Positions 1 through 14,420 of a stretch of 64,000 bases of DNA are shown one piece after another. A program made the position numbers and the translations under genes. The notes under the pieces were generated by a model, which saw nothing but the letters and a program-made list of their open reading frames with translations, was not told where the DNA came from and made no database searches. The first letter of the stretch is position 1; every line of letters starts with the position of its first letter. Source of the stretch: Prochilodus magdalenae (Eukaryota; Chordata; Actinopteri; Characiformes; Prochilodontidae); contig JAMWET010005002.1 in assembly GCA_024036415.1 (NCBI GenBank), positions 799,001-863,000 on the forward strand. The letters are read 5' to 3'.

Positions 1-1189
<1,189 letters not shown>

Positions 1190-1500
1190 CTTTAGCATTG
1201 AAAGAATCCTGCAGGGATATATTACACAAGTCTTAGAAGTTGGTTGTATTTTTTGCTTCTCACACTCAGGAAACCATTCTGTGATGTTGGGGTCTGCACT
1301 CTGGAGGTCTGGTTAATTGTTTTGTGTCTATTTCTTGTCATAGCTTTAAGAAGAGTCTTCTCACACTGTAAGGATGGACACAAACACCTTTGCATATGTC
1401 CAGATCTGAAGCAAGAATGGAGCTCGATCTTCTCCTCTCACTCAAAGATGAAAGCTTTATGTGCCATTTATCTGATAATGACAGTTTTGGTGGACTAGCA
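1190..1500 (-). mobile_element. Tc1-like relic, family D (very degraded)
   Basis: The phrase TGATGTTGGGGTCTGCACTCTGG, here split by mutations, matches the antisense of the transposase C-terminal region seen better at 15195-15490 and 32570-32955. Much of the frame is lost. The call relies on alignment to those copies, including the shared tail near GATGGTGACAGTTTTGG (a close form is at 1476-1495). Confidence 0.4.
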
Positions 1501-3207
1501 GGTCTTGCATAATTGCCAGGAGTCTCATTTCCTCTGTATCTTTTTATAATTTCATCAATTTTTTCACTTTGACGTTCCCCTTGTTCTTATGCAATTGGAT
1601 TATTTTATATCTATATTTATATCTTATATCTCCTTAGAAACATAATAAATAAATGAAGGGTGGTCTGTGCTCACTAACAAAGAGGAAAGAAATCAACAGA
1701 ACTGAAAAAAAAGAATGAAAATATTATATAAAAGCTCAGCTAAAAGTTTTTAAAACTAAGGGTGTAAAATAGAAGAGCTTTCTTCTAAAAGATGACCCTC
1801 ACACAGTGACAAATCTGATTACATTATGTACAGAGCAGAATATAGGAAAATATGTTATTCTTATGGCAATTAATTACATCAAATTAGGCTTTTCGGATTA
1901 TGTCATGAGCATCATTAGGACAAACATCAAACACTGAACAACTGCATATACCACACACTGTAAGCAACAACAAGTATATGTTAACTGCATAAAATACACA
2001 CGGCCCATAAAATACCCAATAGAACAGCATGTTTTAATGACTGCCATGACCGTATAAGATCATATATCCTCGTGTTTTATGGCCATATTCAGGATATAAT
2101 GCTCATTATTAACCAAATACACTTCAAAAGGTATTCTGCACCTGTAAAACCGATTCCACAGTGTGCCAATATCACTGAAAAGTGGCATAGGCAGTGTATA
2201 TGAAGCTGCACTATTTAGTAGTAGTAGTACAAAATAAATTAGCTGACCGCGTGACTTGTCTGGCTCAGGAAGTAAAGACAGCTGGCCACTGATTGATTCT
2301 AAGATACATATCAGACAGACGTTGTGTGCAATGACGCAAGAAACCCAAGGGTGTTACCAAATAAAGTCAGACATTGCATAGTTTATGACTAATCAGATAT
2401 CCAAGCGGTTTATGTTTTACAACTCACTGGCCATGCACCAACCCATCAGTTTGTGAAACTAATCTGAATGGCCTACATATTATTGTTTGATAATATCTTG
2501 TGGAAATGGAGGCTAGTGCGGGCAAACGTCAGTCTTCAGGGTGACTGCCATTACTGCTTCTATATATTACACATGTGGACTTTTTCTCCTTTTTCTACCG
2601 AGCACACCAAAACCTCAATGCCTTGAGCAAATCTTGCTCAAGTGTTTTTGACCATCTGCCTTCTCAGTAATCTGGTGGCAGTCAGTGATAGCTTCCTCTT
2701 TCTGCTGCATCCAATGTTTTCTTTTACTTTGAACTTGCAAACTATCTATCTAAACTAACATACAGCATCAGAAATCATATATGCAAGCAACACCTCACAA
2801 TTGCTTCAGGTGATACTGAATGTTAACACAATGTTTCTCTGAGTTATCATGTTTTCGCTCTATACAGCTCAATACCATGTATATCGTTCTCTATACAATG
2901 TTTAAAGTGATGCACTGGATTTACAGTCAGCAATTGTTTAAACCAACAATCAAGAAAATCAAGAAATTGGACATTTCTAGGTAAAAATGAGTGAACATTG
3001 AATGATGTTGCATGATTTTACTGTTTATATTTCCACAATAACATCATGACATTTACTCTTAGGTCATTCATATCCTCCGTTTTCCCAGGCTGGTAATCAA
3101 CCAAAGTCCTAAACACATAGGACAATGGTGTTATCAACCAGCAGCATTCTATTGTCTTAAATAATTAATTGTTATAAGACTGATATATGAATTATTTGCT
3201 TATATAA
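1500..3207. other. intron, nothing recognised
   Basis: AT-rich unique-looking sequence. No open frame with family similarity, tandem repeat or inverted repeat was noticed. Confidence 0.5.
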
Positions 3208-3826
3208 TACGTACAATTGCAATCAAAATTTTTCAACTCCCAACTGATGTAACCAGTGGTTTCTCCAATTTTTTTCTCCGAGAAAAAATGCCACTTCTAA
3301 TAATGACTGCAGTGTCACGGTTATTTAACCCCTCATGACAAGCATATTTAGTACTCAGTAGAGTTCCCTTTTGTTGTTATGGCCTGCTGCCAATGTGATA
3401 CATAGCTAGACGCCAGCCTCTGGCAGCGTTCCTGCTTCTGCCAGCGAATCTTAGGTCATTCCTCATGGCCAGTGGCCTCCAGTTTACTAATACTATTGGG
3501 TTTGTGTGCCCCAGGCACGTTTTTCAAATCTTTCCTATGAGGTTTCAGTCAGAGACTGTGATGGCCAATCCAGGATCCAAGACTTCTTCTGAATCCAAGC
3601 CCCCTGGGATCACTGTCCTGTTGCAAAGTCCAATGACGTTTTGAGCACACAGGCATTGGTGTGGAGACCTTTAGTATTTAGTATGAACCTTACTTTGCAA
3701 ACTGAAACCTCAGTACCTGCTGACACTAAATCTTGTTGCTGGTCTTTTGCAGTCACTTGAGGGTTTTTGACCACCTTCCTCCACAGGGTTGTGGTGACAG
3801 CCCCTTATTCTTTAATTCTCCCTTAG
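3208..3826 (-). mobile_element. Tc1-like transposon relic, family F
   Basis: Read on the minus strand, the stretch near 3795-3750 gives KNPQVTAKDQQQDL, matching the DNA-binding half of Tc1 transposases (KNPRVTAKDL). A second stretch near 3660-3530 gives a QQDSDP-like and a VLDWPSQS-like segment, corresponding to the region around the second catalytic Asp (QDNDPKH) and the approach to the third catalytic residue. The parts between are deleted. The end at 3211-3240 (CAATTGCAATCAAAATTTTT) resembles the inverted-repeat end of a fish Tc1 family. Many stops; dead element. Confidence 0.55.
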
Positions 3827-3839
3827 ACACAGCTTCTCC

Positions 3840-4170
3840 CACAGCTTTGGTTTGTTGTCATGCATCACGCGTCCAACCACGCACTCCACCTCTGCCCCTA
3901 CCACTGTGTGAGACTATTCAAGCTGCATGGGATGGATTATCACAGGACATTATTAGGAACCTCTATAACTCCATACCGACATGTCTGATATGTCACCTTA
4001 GCAAGTATGGTGGCCTGACACCATACTGGGAGACACTACTTCTGTATGTGCAGCTCAATAAATTTTGTCCATATCAGTCTAAATATATCATCATATATTG
4101 TTTCTGGTAACCTTTATCTTCCTTACCAATAGCACTGCAATCTGACTCTCTCTTCTGGATGCTGCTACTC
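3840..4170 (+). mobile_element. Tc1-like relic, family B copy 1 (C-terminal part)
   Basis: A frame reads ETIQAAWDGLSQDIIRNLY then NSIP and ends SKYGGLTPYW, the C-terminal tail typical of Tc1 transposases. Copies at 32135-32510 and 36245-36600 match it, as does the reverse complement of 44878-45290. The 3' end carries a worn TTCTTCTGGATGC, corresponding to the family end TTCCTTCTGGGTGC. The N-terminal half is missing. Confidence 0.65.
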
Positions 4171-5354
4171 CTTTGATGATGAGCGAACATTAGATCACAA
4201 TATATATTTTCTGCAGTGTGTTAATATCTTGCACATTACTTAATAGCATGTAAAAATTTTACACATAAGCAATTGACATATAACACATAGAATCCATCAA
4301 CCAAAACCTTATGTTGTGCAATTATTTCAGGCTTGACAGAAGCCCATACACACCATATTTTAGAGTGTTCTCTTCACCCTGACTTAGTAACTTCAGTTTT
4401 AACAAAGAAAGCTTTGTATGGTTCATGTTTAAGTGAGGGAGACAATAACAGCATGAACACAGAGGAGGAAGGCTTAGCGTTCTCATTAAAATGTTATGTA
4501 ATGTGGCAGAATTGCTGGGTAGTTCTAGACAATTCATTACTGTGAGCCACCAGAAATGAGTCAGATTTTCAGATTTCTAAAACGACGCTCCACACCCTTG
4601 CCAAAATGTAAATGGGTAACATTAAAATAGCTTGTAGATCACAATGCAAAACATTTTGCCCTATAATTTGTGTCTTCCTGTGATGAATGACTTCATTATC
4701 GCTGGTGAGTTACAGGCAGTGAATGGTTCCTTAGGATCATTAGAATTCCACTCTGAGCGTCATGTATCACTGCGAACTCCCTCAGAGCCCTTTCACCTGG
4801 AGAGCCATTACAAGCCGAGTGGCGAGGGTGAGCGGTGGGACATGCTCCGCAGCACGTTCTCTCTCTCTTTCTCTCACACACACATACGCACAGGGGAAAG
4901 AGGGGTGGAGGGGGAAGATGGAGCAGAATAGAAGCGTGGGCGGCGCTCCCTGTTATGATGTCATCCGCTGAGAAAGGCACAAATAAGTGTCATACACTAA
5001 AAAAGGTACTAGTTAAATAACGTGCTGAGTGAAATACATTTATCATGATTATAATTGCATTAACTATTAAAATAGTCATTACAAATATATAAACACTGGT
5101 TGGCGTTAACCCTTTAACATCCTTAGCAAGAAATTTATTTCTTTATTTTTGGACCAATAATAACAAAGCAAATAAATAGATTTAATTACATTAGCATAGC
5201 ATAGACGCCATTTGCATAAAGAAACAATTAGACCATTTGGTAACGCATGCTTTTTGAAATTTGTTTTATATTATTAGTCCTTTTTGTTATATGAAGTTAC
5301 ATAGATTAGAACAGTAAGTAAGAACAATATCTAATGAAAGTTTTTTATCCTAAT
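4171..5354. other. intron; short CT/CA run only
   Basis: A (CT)n(CA)n run at 4857-4892 is the only structure noticed. Several open stretches around it are by-products of the low-complexity composition. Confidence 0.5.
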
Positions 5355-5470
5355 GAACCTCTGCCGATTGGTTGAAATGGCACAATCAGTTAAGTGAGTT
5401 AAGTTCAATCATCTTCATTAAGATTGGGTGACTCAAAATGTGCTCTACCAAAAAGTTGAGCAGAACATTT
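5355..5470 (+). repeat. dispersed repeat S3, copy 1 (inverted partner at 17035-17140)
   Basis: The text CCTCTGCCGATTGG, GGCACAATCA and CAAAATGTGCTCTACCAAAA recurs in order as the reverse complement at 17035-17140, at about 75-80% identity by eye. Probably two fragments of one old non-autonomous element; no coding content. Confidence 0.6.
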
Positions 5471-5479
5471 TACTTTAAG

Positions 5480-6107
5480 TTAGTTTAAGTTATTCAATGC
5501 TACTTACTACTTACATGATATAAGATAAACAACTCACATGAGCAACACATCTTCTTAGTTTTGTTCCTGTTCATCTTCTATACTGCTTTTCCTTCTGGGT
5601 TAAAGGAGGTGCTGTAGCCTATCCCAGCTCTCATTGGGTGGAAGGCACAAAGCACCCTGAAAAGTCTGTTGCAGGGCTGACACACTCATATGATGTTGGG
5701 TGACAGTACTGCCCACTGTGGCACTGTGCCACCCAGCAAAGAAGTTCCGAGATTTAAGAAAAATGATTAAAAGACAGAGAAAACTGAACTTGTGGATGAC
5801 CTGGTTGACCATCAAATCTGGTGACACCAGAACTTAAAGCTTTCATCTCAGAGGTAAAAGAGCTCCACTCTTACTTCAGATCTGAAACAATAAACAGGTG
5901 TGAGTCAACTGTGAGTCACTGGGAAAATGTCCCAGAGTTCTAACACCATGGAAGGTCCAGAACCAACACGCCTCACTCTAAAATTCACATATCCCTGAAG
6001 CCCTCCACAACCAGGATCAGGCGTATTAGATTAGGGATGGAGCTGAAGTCCGCAGGGTGATAGATCTCCAGGATCACAGCTGCAAAGTAGACAGCGAGAA
6101 TGAACAT
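5480..6107. repeat. two worn fish dispersed-repeat fragments
   Basis: At 5560-5740, TATACTGCTTTTCC followed by GCCTATCCCAGCTCTCATTG and GGTGGAAGGC resembles a very common teleost dispersed repeat, also seen at 20500-20620. At 5985-6107, GATCAGGCGTATTAGA and TAGATCTCCAGGATC resembles another, with a possible opposite-strand copy at 51900-52090. Assigned by phrase recognition only. Confidence 0.35.
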
Positions 6108-6300
6108 TTGTAAATCAAACAAACAAACTACTGGTGTTCTCAAAATAATGGATCGACCACCACAGAGTCCAGACCTCACTGAATCCTCACTATATTGGCC
6201 TGAGATTACAAGCACTGTGAGAAACAGAGAGCTTCTTCGTCTGAACTCTGAAGGTGTGGCAGAATGTCCCTGCAGATCTCTGCAAAAATGAAAGTAGGTT
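6108..6300 (+). mobile_element. Tc1-like relic, family D copy 2
   Basis: A frame reads TTGVLKIMDRPPQSPDL, matching the Tc1 segment PPQSPDLN that contains the approach to the third catalytic residue; the expected NIIES that follows is mutated. The same region in opposite orientation is at 15195-15490. The element is a short fragment without ends. Confidence 0.5.
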
Positions 6301-7264
6301 TACTGAAAAAAATGTGGCTGCAATATGTTACATGCATTTTCTGCTTTTTTCCTGCCCTTGAAAAATTAATACCTTGAGCTTAAAGGCCACGCTGGCTGGA
6401 CCGACTCTTTGCATATCAATCAAAACGCAAAATTTGCTGATTTTAATATGCTGTCAGTGAGAACATGGTATTCATGTCCAAATGACGCACACATTTAAAA
6501 TATGTCTACGTTTAAAAGCAAGTACGGGACTGTATGACCGGAGTGGAAAGAAAAGGGAAACTTAGCGTCAGTGAAGAGTGAACACTGGGATGGCCTGCAC
6601 ATACACAGTACGTCACACGTGCTCCTAACTCATTGTCCTCTGCTAGACTTCCTGTCCCTTCCTGTATCTCCCTGCGCAGTTGTTGCTCTGGTATGTGTGT
6701 GTGTGTGTAGGGCTGAGTTTGGGAACAGGGCAAAAGGCCAGCTGCGGCTCTCCTGGGCTTAGCCCTCATCAGCCCTATAACGCACCCACTGTGACCCAAC
6801 ACTTCATAAACATCTTCTGAAAGGCGCCTTGACGTTTGTATCTGAAGAGAGACCGCGTCATATGCTGCATTCTCAGATGGGCCATTAGAAAAAAGGAATG
6901 AGGAAAAGTTCATTCACAACACATTCAGTGGGACGTAGGAAGTACCTATCACTGTCGTCCTGCTATACGCTATACTACTGTATAGCATGTATTTACATAA
7001 TTACAAGTTACTAATTACAAAACTACTTTTATTTATAGCCTGATATGAGCTATGTCCCATGCTAAGCTTTGACTAGAGGAGGATAAAGTCATTCAGCATT
7101 CTGTTGTGAAACTTTGGAACTGTGTTATTTGGAGGCAGGGAGCTCCATCCAGTCTCTTTAGGATGAGCTGAAGTGACCAGAGCGCATCATCTAAGATCAG
7201 TACCTGATCTTGGAACTTGGGCAAGTTTTCAGAATTACAAATCTATGACAAGGCACAGTGAAGG
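6301..7264. other. intron, nothing recognised
   Basis: A short GT run at 6693-6708 is present. A 133-codon minus-strand open stretch at 6512-6913 has no recognisable family and looks accidental. Confidence 0.5.
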
Positions 7265-7395
7265 CAAAGTTACAGTCACTAGGCTAAGAGAGACCAACTG
7301 GGTGAACCAATCTGCTACAGCACCATCCTAGTGCTGCATTGTTAGTTAGTCAGAAAAGACAGAAGCTTGCAGATTGTGAGTGAAGCAGCTAAACA
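7265..7395 (+). repeat. dispersed repeat S1, copy 1
   Basis: GACCAACTGGGTGAACCAA, CTGCTACAGC and AGACAGAAGCT occur in the same order and spacing at 59705-59835. Same orientation, about 80% identity by eye. Confidence 0.55.
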
Positions 7396-7609
7396 AAGAC
7401 AGCATGACATAATACTATATTTATGTTCAGGGACCCTTTCAGAATCATTGATTTAAGCCTAAAAATCAGGGGGTCCAAGAGTTTTATTATTCCTCCACAG
7501 GACTCCCTGTACTTCACCCTCAACCTTGGAGGAAACATTGGAAGAGCATGTATACACAAACATTGGGACGTACAGTGTCTCTTGCATACCGTCGCTGTTG
7601 AAAGCAAAC

Positions 7610-7785
7610 AAGCATTTCCCAAATGGTAACTTTACAGGAGAGGGCCTCATTTAACCTCATTTAACTTTAACGTAAGTCAATGGAACCAACTTTTAGCCAA
7701 GCGATTTTGGGCTATTTCTGTTGCTCCATTCATCATGACATTTTCACACAGTGTAAACAGCAGCTCATAAGCTCAAATGATGAGG
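7610..7785 (+). repeat. dispersed repeat S2, copy 1
   Basis: Matches 27355-27525 in the same orientation: AAGTCAATGGAACC, TTCTGTTG, TCCATTCA, CATGA and CAGTGTAAACAGCAGCT are shared in order. Identity unknown. Confidence 0.55.
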
Positions 7786-8487
7786 GACACATTTGAATAG
7801 GCAAAAGTTCCAGAGTTTTGGAAGATCCAGAGATCCAGAGTTTTCAGAATTTTTCCTGTAAGCAAATGTGAACAGGAGTAAAAAAGCCATTCAGAATGTT
7901 TCAATGTGTCGAGAAACTTACTGGCTCAGATTTCTTTACAGTGGTGGTGACAGGAACCAGCAGTCATCTGGTCTACACACATAGCCCCCATGTCCAAAAC
8001 AACCAGTGAGCCTACAGGGGTCTTCTGAGCTTTTACTGGATATATGTTACTGATTATAACGCAGTATTTAATCAAACAAAAAACTGTTTTTATTTGGGGA
8101 ACATTTTGCAACGCCCTGCATGAACCGTCCCAACCTGAAAGGATTTTAAAATAGATTTTAAACCAAAATTCTATCAGAAAACAATAGCCAAACAACTTTC
8201 TGGAAGGGAGCTTTTAGTAAGCTTGGTTTTCTGTAAGTTTCCTTAGAACTGAGAATTTCGTATGAAACTAATTTGAATATCTTTGTTTGCATATCAACCA
8301 CTTCGATATGCAGAAATTTTTAGAAAGTAATTTGAATTCCTGCTCTAACTCTGTAACCCAACCAGTTGCACAGTAGTTCTTGTAGTTGGTATGCAGTAAG
8401 AACAGGACTTTTAAGGGTTTAATGGTTCAGTAAATAAGGTTATTGATTTATGAAATGGAGATTTCACAAATCAATGATATAATAGGT
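7786..8487. other. intron, nothing recognised
   Basis: No repeat or coding similarity noticed. Confidence 0.5.
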
Positions 8488-8608
8488 CTCCCCCCCCCCC
8501 CCCACCCCCCCCCCCCTTTCCCCCCCCCCTTCCCCCCTCTTTCCCCCCCTTCTTTCCCCCCCTCCCCTTCCCCCTCCTCTCTTTCTCTCTCTCTCTCTCT
8601 TTCTCTCT
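8488..8608 (+). repeat. polypyrimidine tract: C runs passing into (CT)n
   Basis: About 120 bases with only one purine (an A at 8504): long C runs broken by T, then (CT)n from 8579. On the transcribed sense (minus) strand of the gene it is a G-run tract, so it could form G-quadruplex structures in DNA and RNA. Confidence 0.95.
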
Positions 8609-8858
8609 AAGGAAACCTGCATGTGCATGGGCCTGTCATGTAGGCCGACATTCTTCACATGCCTGTAGCATCTGTCTCTGAACCAGTTCCGTGTCCCGCA
8701 ATCCTCAAAAATACACACACATGAGTCGGAGCGGGGGTGATCAAGGGTGTATGTGTGTGTGGCTGTACGGGAGTGAGGTGGAGGAGCACGAAGCTACATC
8801 CTGGTCAGTGTGACCCCTGTGGGGAGGTGGGGGCTGCTCACAGAACAGCAGGCACGGC

Positions 8859-10451
<1,593 letters not shown>

Positions 10452-10862
10452 TAGGTAGGTAGGGCGGTAGGTAGATAGGGTAAGTAGATAGGGATGTGGG
10501 GAGGTAGGCAGGGAAGTAGGTAGGGAGGTAAGTAGTGTAGGTAAGTAGGAAGGTAAAGAGAGTGGTAGGGAGGGTGGGTAGGTAGGTAGGTAGGTAAGGA
10601 GGTGGTAAAGTCCGTAGATAGATAGAAAAGAAAGTAGGAAAGGGGGGTAGATAGGGAAGTGGAGAGGTAGGTGGGTAGGGGACATAGGCAGATAAGGAAG
10701 TAGGTAGGTAGAGATGTAGGTAGAGAGGAGGTAAGTAGTGTAGATAAGTAGGGAGATAGGTAGGCAGGTGGGGAATTAGGCAGGTAGGGAGGTAGGGAGG
10801 TAGGGAGGTAGGGAGTGGGTGGGTGGGGGGGCAGTGAAGTAGGGAGGGAGGTAGGTAGGGTT
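10452..10862 (+). repeat. degenerate TAGG/GGGAGG-rich tandem tract
   Basis: About 410 bases dominated by (TAGG)n with GGGAGGTAGG and GTAAGTAG variants, nearly free of C on this strand. Interrupted tetranucleotide array. It also yields open frames on the minus strand that read as PTYLPT-type repeats, which are artefacts. Confidence 0.93.
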
Positions 10863-12284
10863 TAACGCATTGTGCAGTTAAGATATGAAATTAGATCAGC
10901 CAAATAGATGGAGCATGAGGCACTGCACCATTTAAGGTAGGCAGATAATCTGAGTGAGTAAATACGAAACTTCATATAAACGAAAGTTCTTGTGTAACAG
11001 CTTTGGCAGTGTGTGTAGCCATGGGATTACTATAACTTGAAATAGGGAATGTTGATTAACAAGGAAAAACTTTTTTTTCCTGTCCTCCTTATCTTAAACT
11101 CAAACACTAAACAGCGATAGCAGGACTGTAGTATAATCACTATAATACACTCGAGGTTTGTCCTATGACGTGAGATGTTGGCAGAGTGGTGTACTTATCC
11201 TTTCTGCGGCACACCAGTGCCAATACCTCACGTTATAGCATGAACCATGAGTGTTTTTTTTTTTATTCCCAAACCAGTACTGTGTCTAATAAACATGTTT
11301 ATACAATGGAGAAAAATATGAAATTATTTTTATTAAAAAGCATTTAAAAGCTAGTCTCTAAATCCCAAGGCTGCATTCACCAAAATGCACATTGCTTTGA
11401 TAATTAAAATACCTGAAGTTTCAATCTTGTGAAAAAGCCAAATTGCCATATGAAGTCAGTGTCTTTCTACGTATGAAAGTTCTCTTTCATGAGTGGGAAA
11501 TGACAGAATTAATGCGAAGGGCTACTTTTAGCACATTATGGCATTACAGTAATGCTGAGAGTGAAGTGCAGGGCAGGAGCATTGGTTCTGCCCGCTGCCA
11601 CTTCCTCAGTAAACAGCACACCCAGCCAGTGTAATTGTAAGCCTGTGGCTTTGCATCATCTGTTAATGAAATTTCAGACTATTAAGTCGCCATGTTTCAG
11701 CAGCTGCCCACACAGACGATCAGATCACTCAGGGACACGGTCTCACTTTGAGCTGGCTTTCAAGGGCACACTCTCTCACACACCATCTTTCATGGATAGA
11801 GTGCATGTCGCGTACCCAGCCCATTACACAACACGTCACTCTCAAACTGTTCATGATATGAAATGCTAATGATATGGTATTACCTATGCCTTTTCTGGAG
11901 AGCATCCTTGCTTAGCAAAGAAGAGCCTGTGGTTTTAGTGATAGTTTTACCCTCAGATATCCTCACATCAGTTTGTTTGGTGTTAACACTGGTTTCCTTT
12001 AGCTTTCCACTAGAGCTACAAGGCTAATGCAGCTAACACATTTAATTTTCAACTGTGAACTCTTTCCAGCCAAGGTGGATCATTTTTGGGAAATGTTTGA
12101 CTGGGTAAATTCCAAATCCGAAGCTCAAACTGTGTGGAATACATTAACAGCCAAACTTATATATACAAATAAATATAAACAAAACCTATTGTCCTTTAAT
12201 GAGCCAAGCTGTTATTTTTAATTATGCATATCTGTATATTTTAAACCAACAACACCCAAAGTAGGAAGCCTCTGGCTAGTTACA
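10863..12284. other. intron, nothing recognised
   Basis: Unique-looking AT-rich sequence with a 10-T run at 11255-11264. Confidence 0.5.
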
Positions 12285-12500
12285 AATCAAGTCAAATCAA
12301 AGTTTATTGTCACGTCACATTTAAACAGGTGTGAAGGTGAGAATCTCAGGTGCGTAGCTTCTTGCAGTACTTAATTACTAAGTGAACAGAGTAGAATGAA
12401 TAGAAGCTGTGATACATACAGATGTACACCATTCCATATATGCAGTTTGAGGAAGCTGAGGTAGATAAAAGAGATACAGGGTATATACAGGGTATTATAA
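12285..12500 (-). mobile_element. LINE 3'-end fragment (minus strand)
   Basis: On the minus strand the sequence ends GTGACAATAAACTTTGATT followed by a TGACTTG-like tail, a typical fish LINE 3' end (GACAATAAA plus short tandem tail). The body carries no coding remains, so it is a 5'-truncated 3' untranslated piece. Confidence 0.5.
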
Positions 12501-13668
12501 AGCATTTAGCGCTATGCTACACCATATTGGTATAAATGTAGCAGTAGCATTCAAATACAGCGGTTTACCTGGCTACCACCTTTTCTGTCATAACACTGCA
12601 ACACACATCTGCCATAATAAAAGTAGTAACCGTGTCCAGTTGCAGAGATTAGAATAGTGCTCAAAGATCCACCAATACCAATCCTCTTATCTAATGACAT
12701 CACAGCTAAAACCAGAAGTAGCAGCAAACATTTATTTACTATTCAGTTTATAGACTGCACTGCATTAAAAGTTGCCATAGTATTGAAAATAGCATTTACA
12801 TTGGCATAGCTGAACAAAGAGAGTTCAGTACAGCGTAGAACTGACACACTGTGCACACTGTGAACCTCTAACATTGTTGTTCCTCCTTTAAATACAAATC
12901 CAGCATTTACAAATGAGGACGGTAAAACAAGCTGATTCCTGAACTCCAAGCACTAAACTAGACTTATTAATATATAACCCAAAATGTATGTACAACAACG
13001 AAGCAACAACAACAAAAAGGCAGCCTATATGGACAATGCTACTGTTCCAGGCTGGAAAGACCATTTCCAAAGTGCTTCCAAGGAAACAAACTATCAGGGT
13101 TACATGGTTTATTGTTATCTTCAAACAAGGCTGAAATTGGCTTCCTATGCGCCGGCTTCTTAATCCAATCTTCGGTTTCACTTTAAATGCTAGAACTTGT
13201 ACAGGCGCCAGAAAGCAGCTGCTGCCCATATATTTTACTAGATCATGGACAGCTAATTAAAAGTTGTTTGTTTGATCTGCACATTTCATAGACCGTAAGC
13301 AAGTATGGAGCAGCTTCACTCAGCTCTTGACACTGAAGACACTGGTAAGAGGAGCAGTTCCGCCTTTACTGGCATCACAACCTCAACCACAACCAAAGGC
13401 AAGTCAAATGATTTTATCACTGTTTGAACTTGAACTGTTTGAAGTTGGCTGAGAGTTTCACTTTGTGTTGATGTCCAGATGGAAAGCGAGTAGCTAGTAT
13501 AGGTAATGTTAGGTACAAACAAGCTCCAAGTAACTTATGTTAGTTAAGATAAATTGACTTAACCACATATTTGACAAGTATGCCAAGTATGTTTCTTCTG
13601 TATGATTATTACAGGGTCTTGCTGTAAACCAGCCAATCAGAGTAGAGCTTATCTAATTATTCATAATC
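12501..13668. other. intron, nothing recognised
   Basis: Only a short CAA-rich run near 12991-13015. No family similarity seen. Confidence 0.5.
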
Positions 13669-14420
13669 TCTACTTACTACTTACAGCACACTAACGCATT
13701 ACACTTACTGAGTTACTGTACACCAACACACTACATACAGCACACTAACGCATTACACTTACTGAGTTACTGTACACCAACACACTACTTACAGTACACT
13801 AACACATTACACTTACTGAGTTACTGTACACCAGCACACTACTTACAGTACACTAACACATTACACTTACTGAGTTACTGTACACCAACACACTACTTAC
13901 AGTACACTAACACATTACACTTACTGAGTTACTGTACACCAACACACTACTTACAGTACACTAACACATTACACTTACTGAGTTACTGTACACCAACACA
14001 CTACTTACAGCACACTAACACATTACACTTACTGAGTTACTGTACACCAACACACTACTTACAGTACACTAACACATTACACTTACTGAGTTACTGTACA
14101 CCAGCACACTACTTACAGTACACTAACACATTACACTTACTGAGTTACTGCACACCAACACACTACTTACAGTAAACTAACACATTACACTTACTGAGTT
14201 ACTGCACACCAACACACTACTTACAGTACACTAACGCATTACACTTACTGAGTTACTGTACACCCACACACTACTTACAGTAAAATAACACATTACACTT
14301 ACTGAGTTACTGCACACCAACACACTACTTACAGTACACTAACACATTACACTTACTGAGTTACTGCACACCCACACACTACTTACACTACACTAACGCA
14401 TTACACTTACTGAGTTACTG
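13669..14420 (+). repeat. 54-bp minisatellite, array 1
   Basis: About 14 head-to-tail copies of a 54-bp unit containing CACTACTTACAGTACACTAA, CACATTACACTTACTGAG and TTACTGTACACC. The first and last ACTTACTG anchors (13703 and 14405) are exactly 13 x 54 bases apart, so there has been no net length change. Variation is by substitution only (for example ACATACAG in the first copy, CAGCACACT in two). The same unit in the opposite orientation forms array 2 at 43197-44581. On the host gene's sense (minus) strand each unit reads GTAAGT twice. Confidence 0.97.

Noticed and set aside
6512..6913. 133-codon minus-strand open frame as a gene
   Set aside because: No recognisable domain, CA/GT-rich low complexity in the middle, no splice or neighbour context.
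10452..10862. Interstitial telomere repeat
   Set aside because: The unit is TAGG/GGGAGG, not TTAGGG.
13669..14420. CRISPR-like regular repeat
   Set aside because: Units are contiguous with no unique spacers; the context is a eukaryotic intron.
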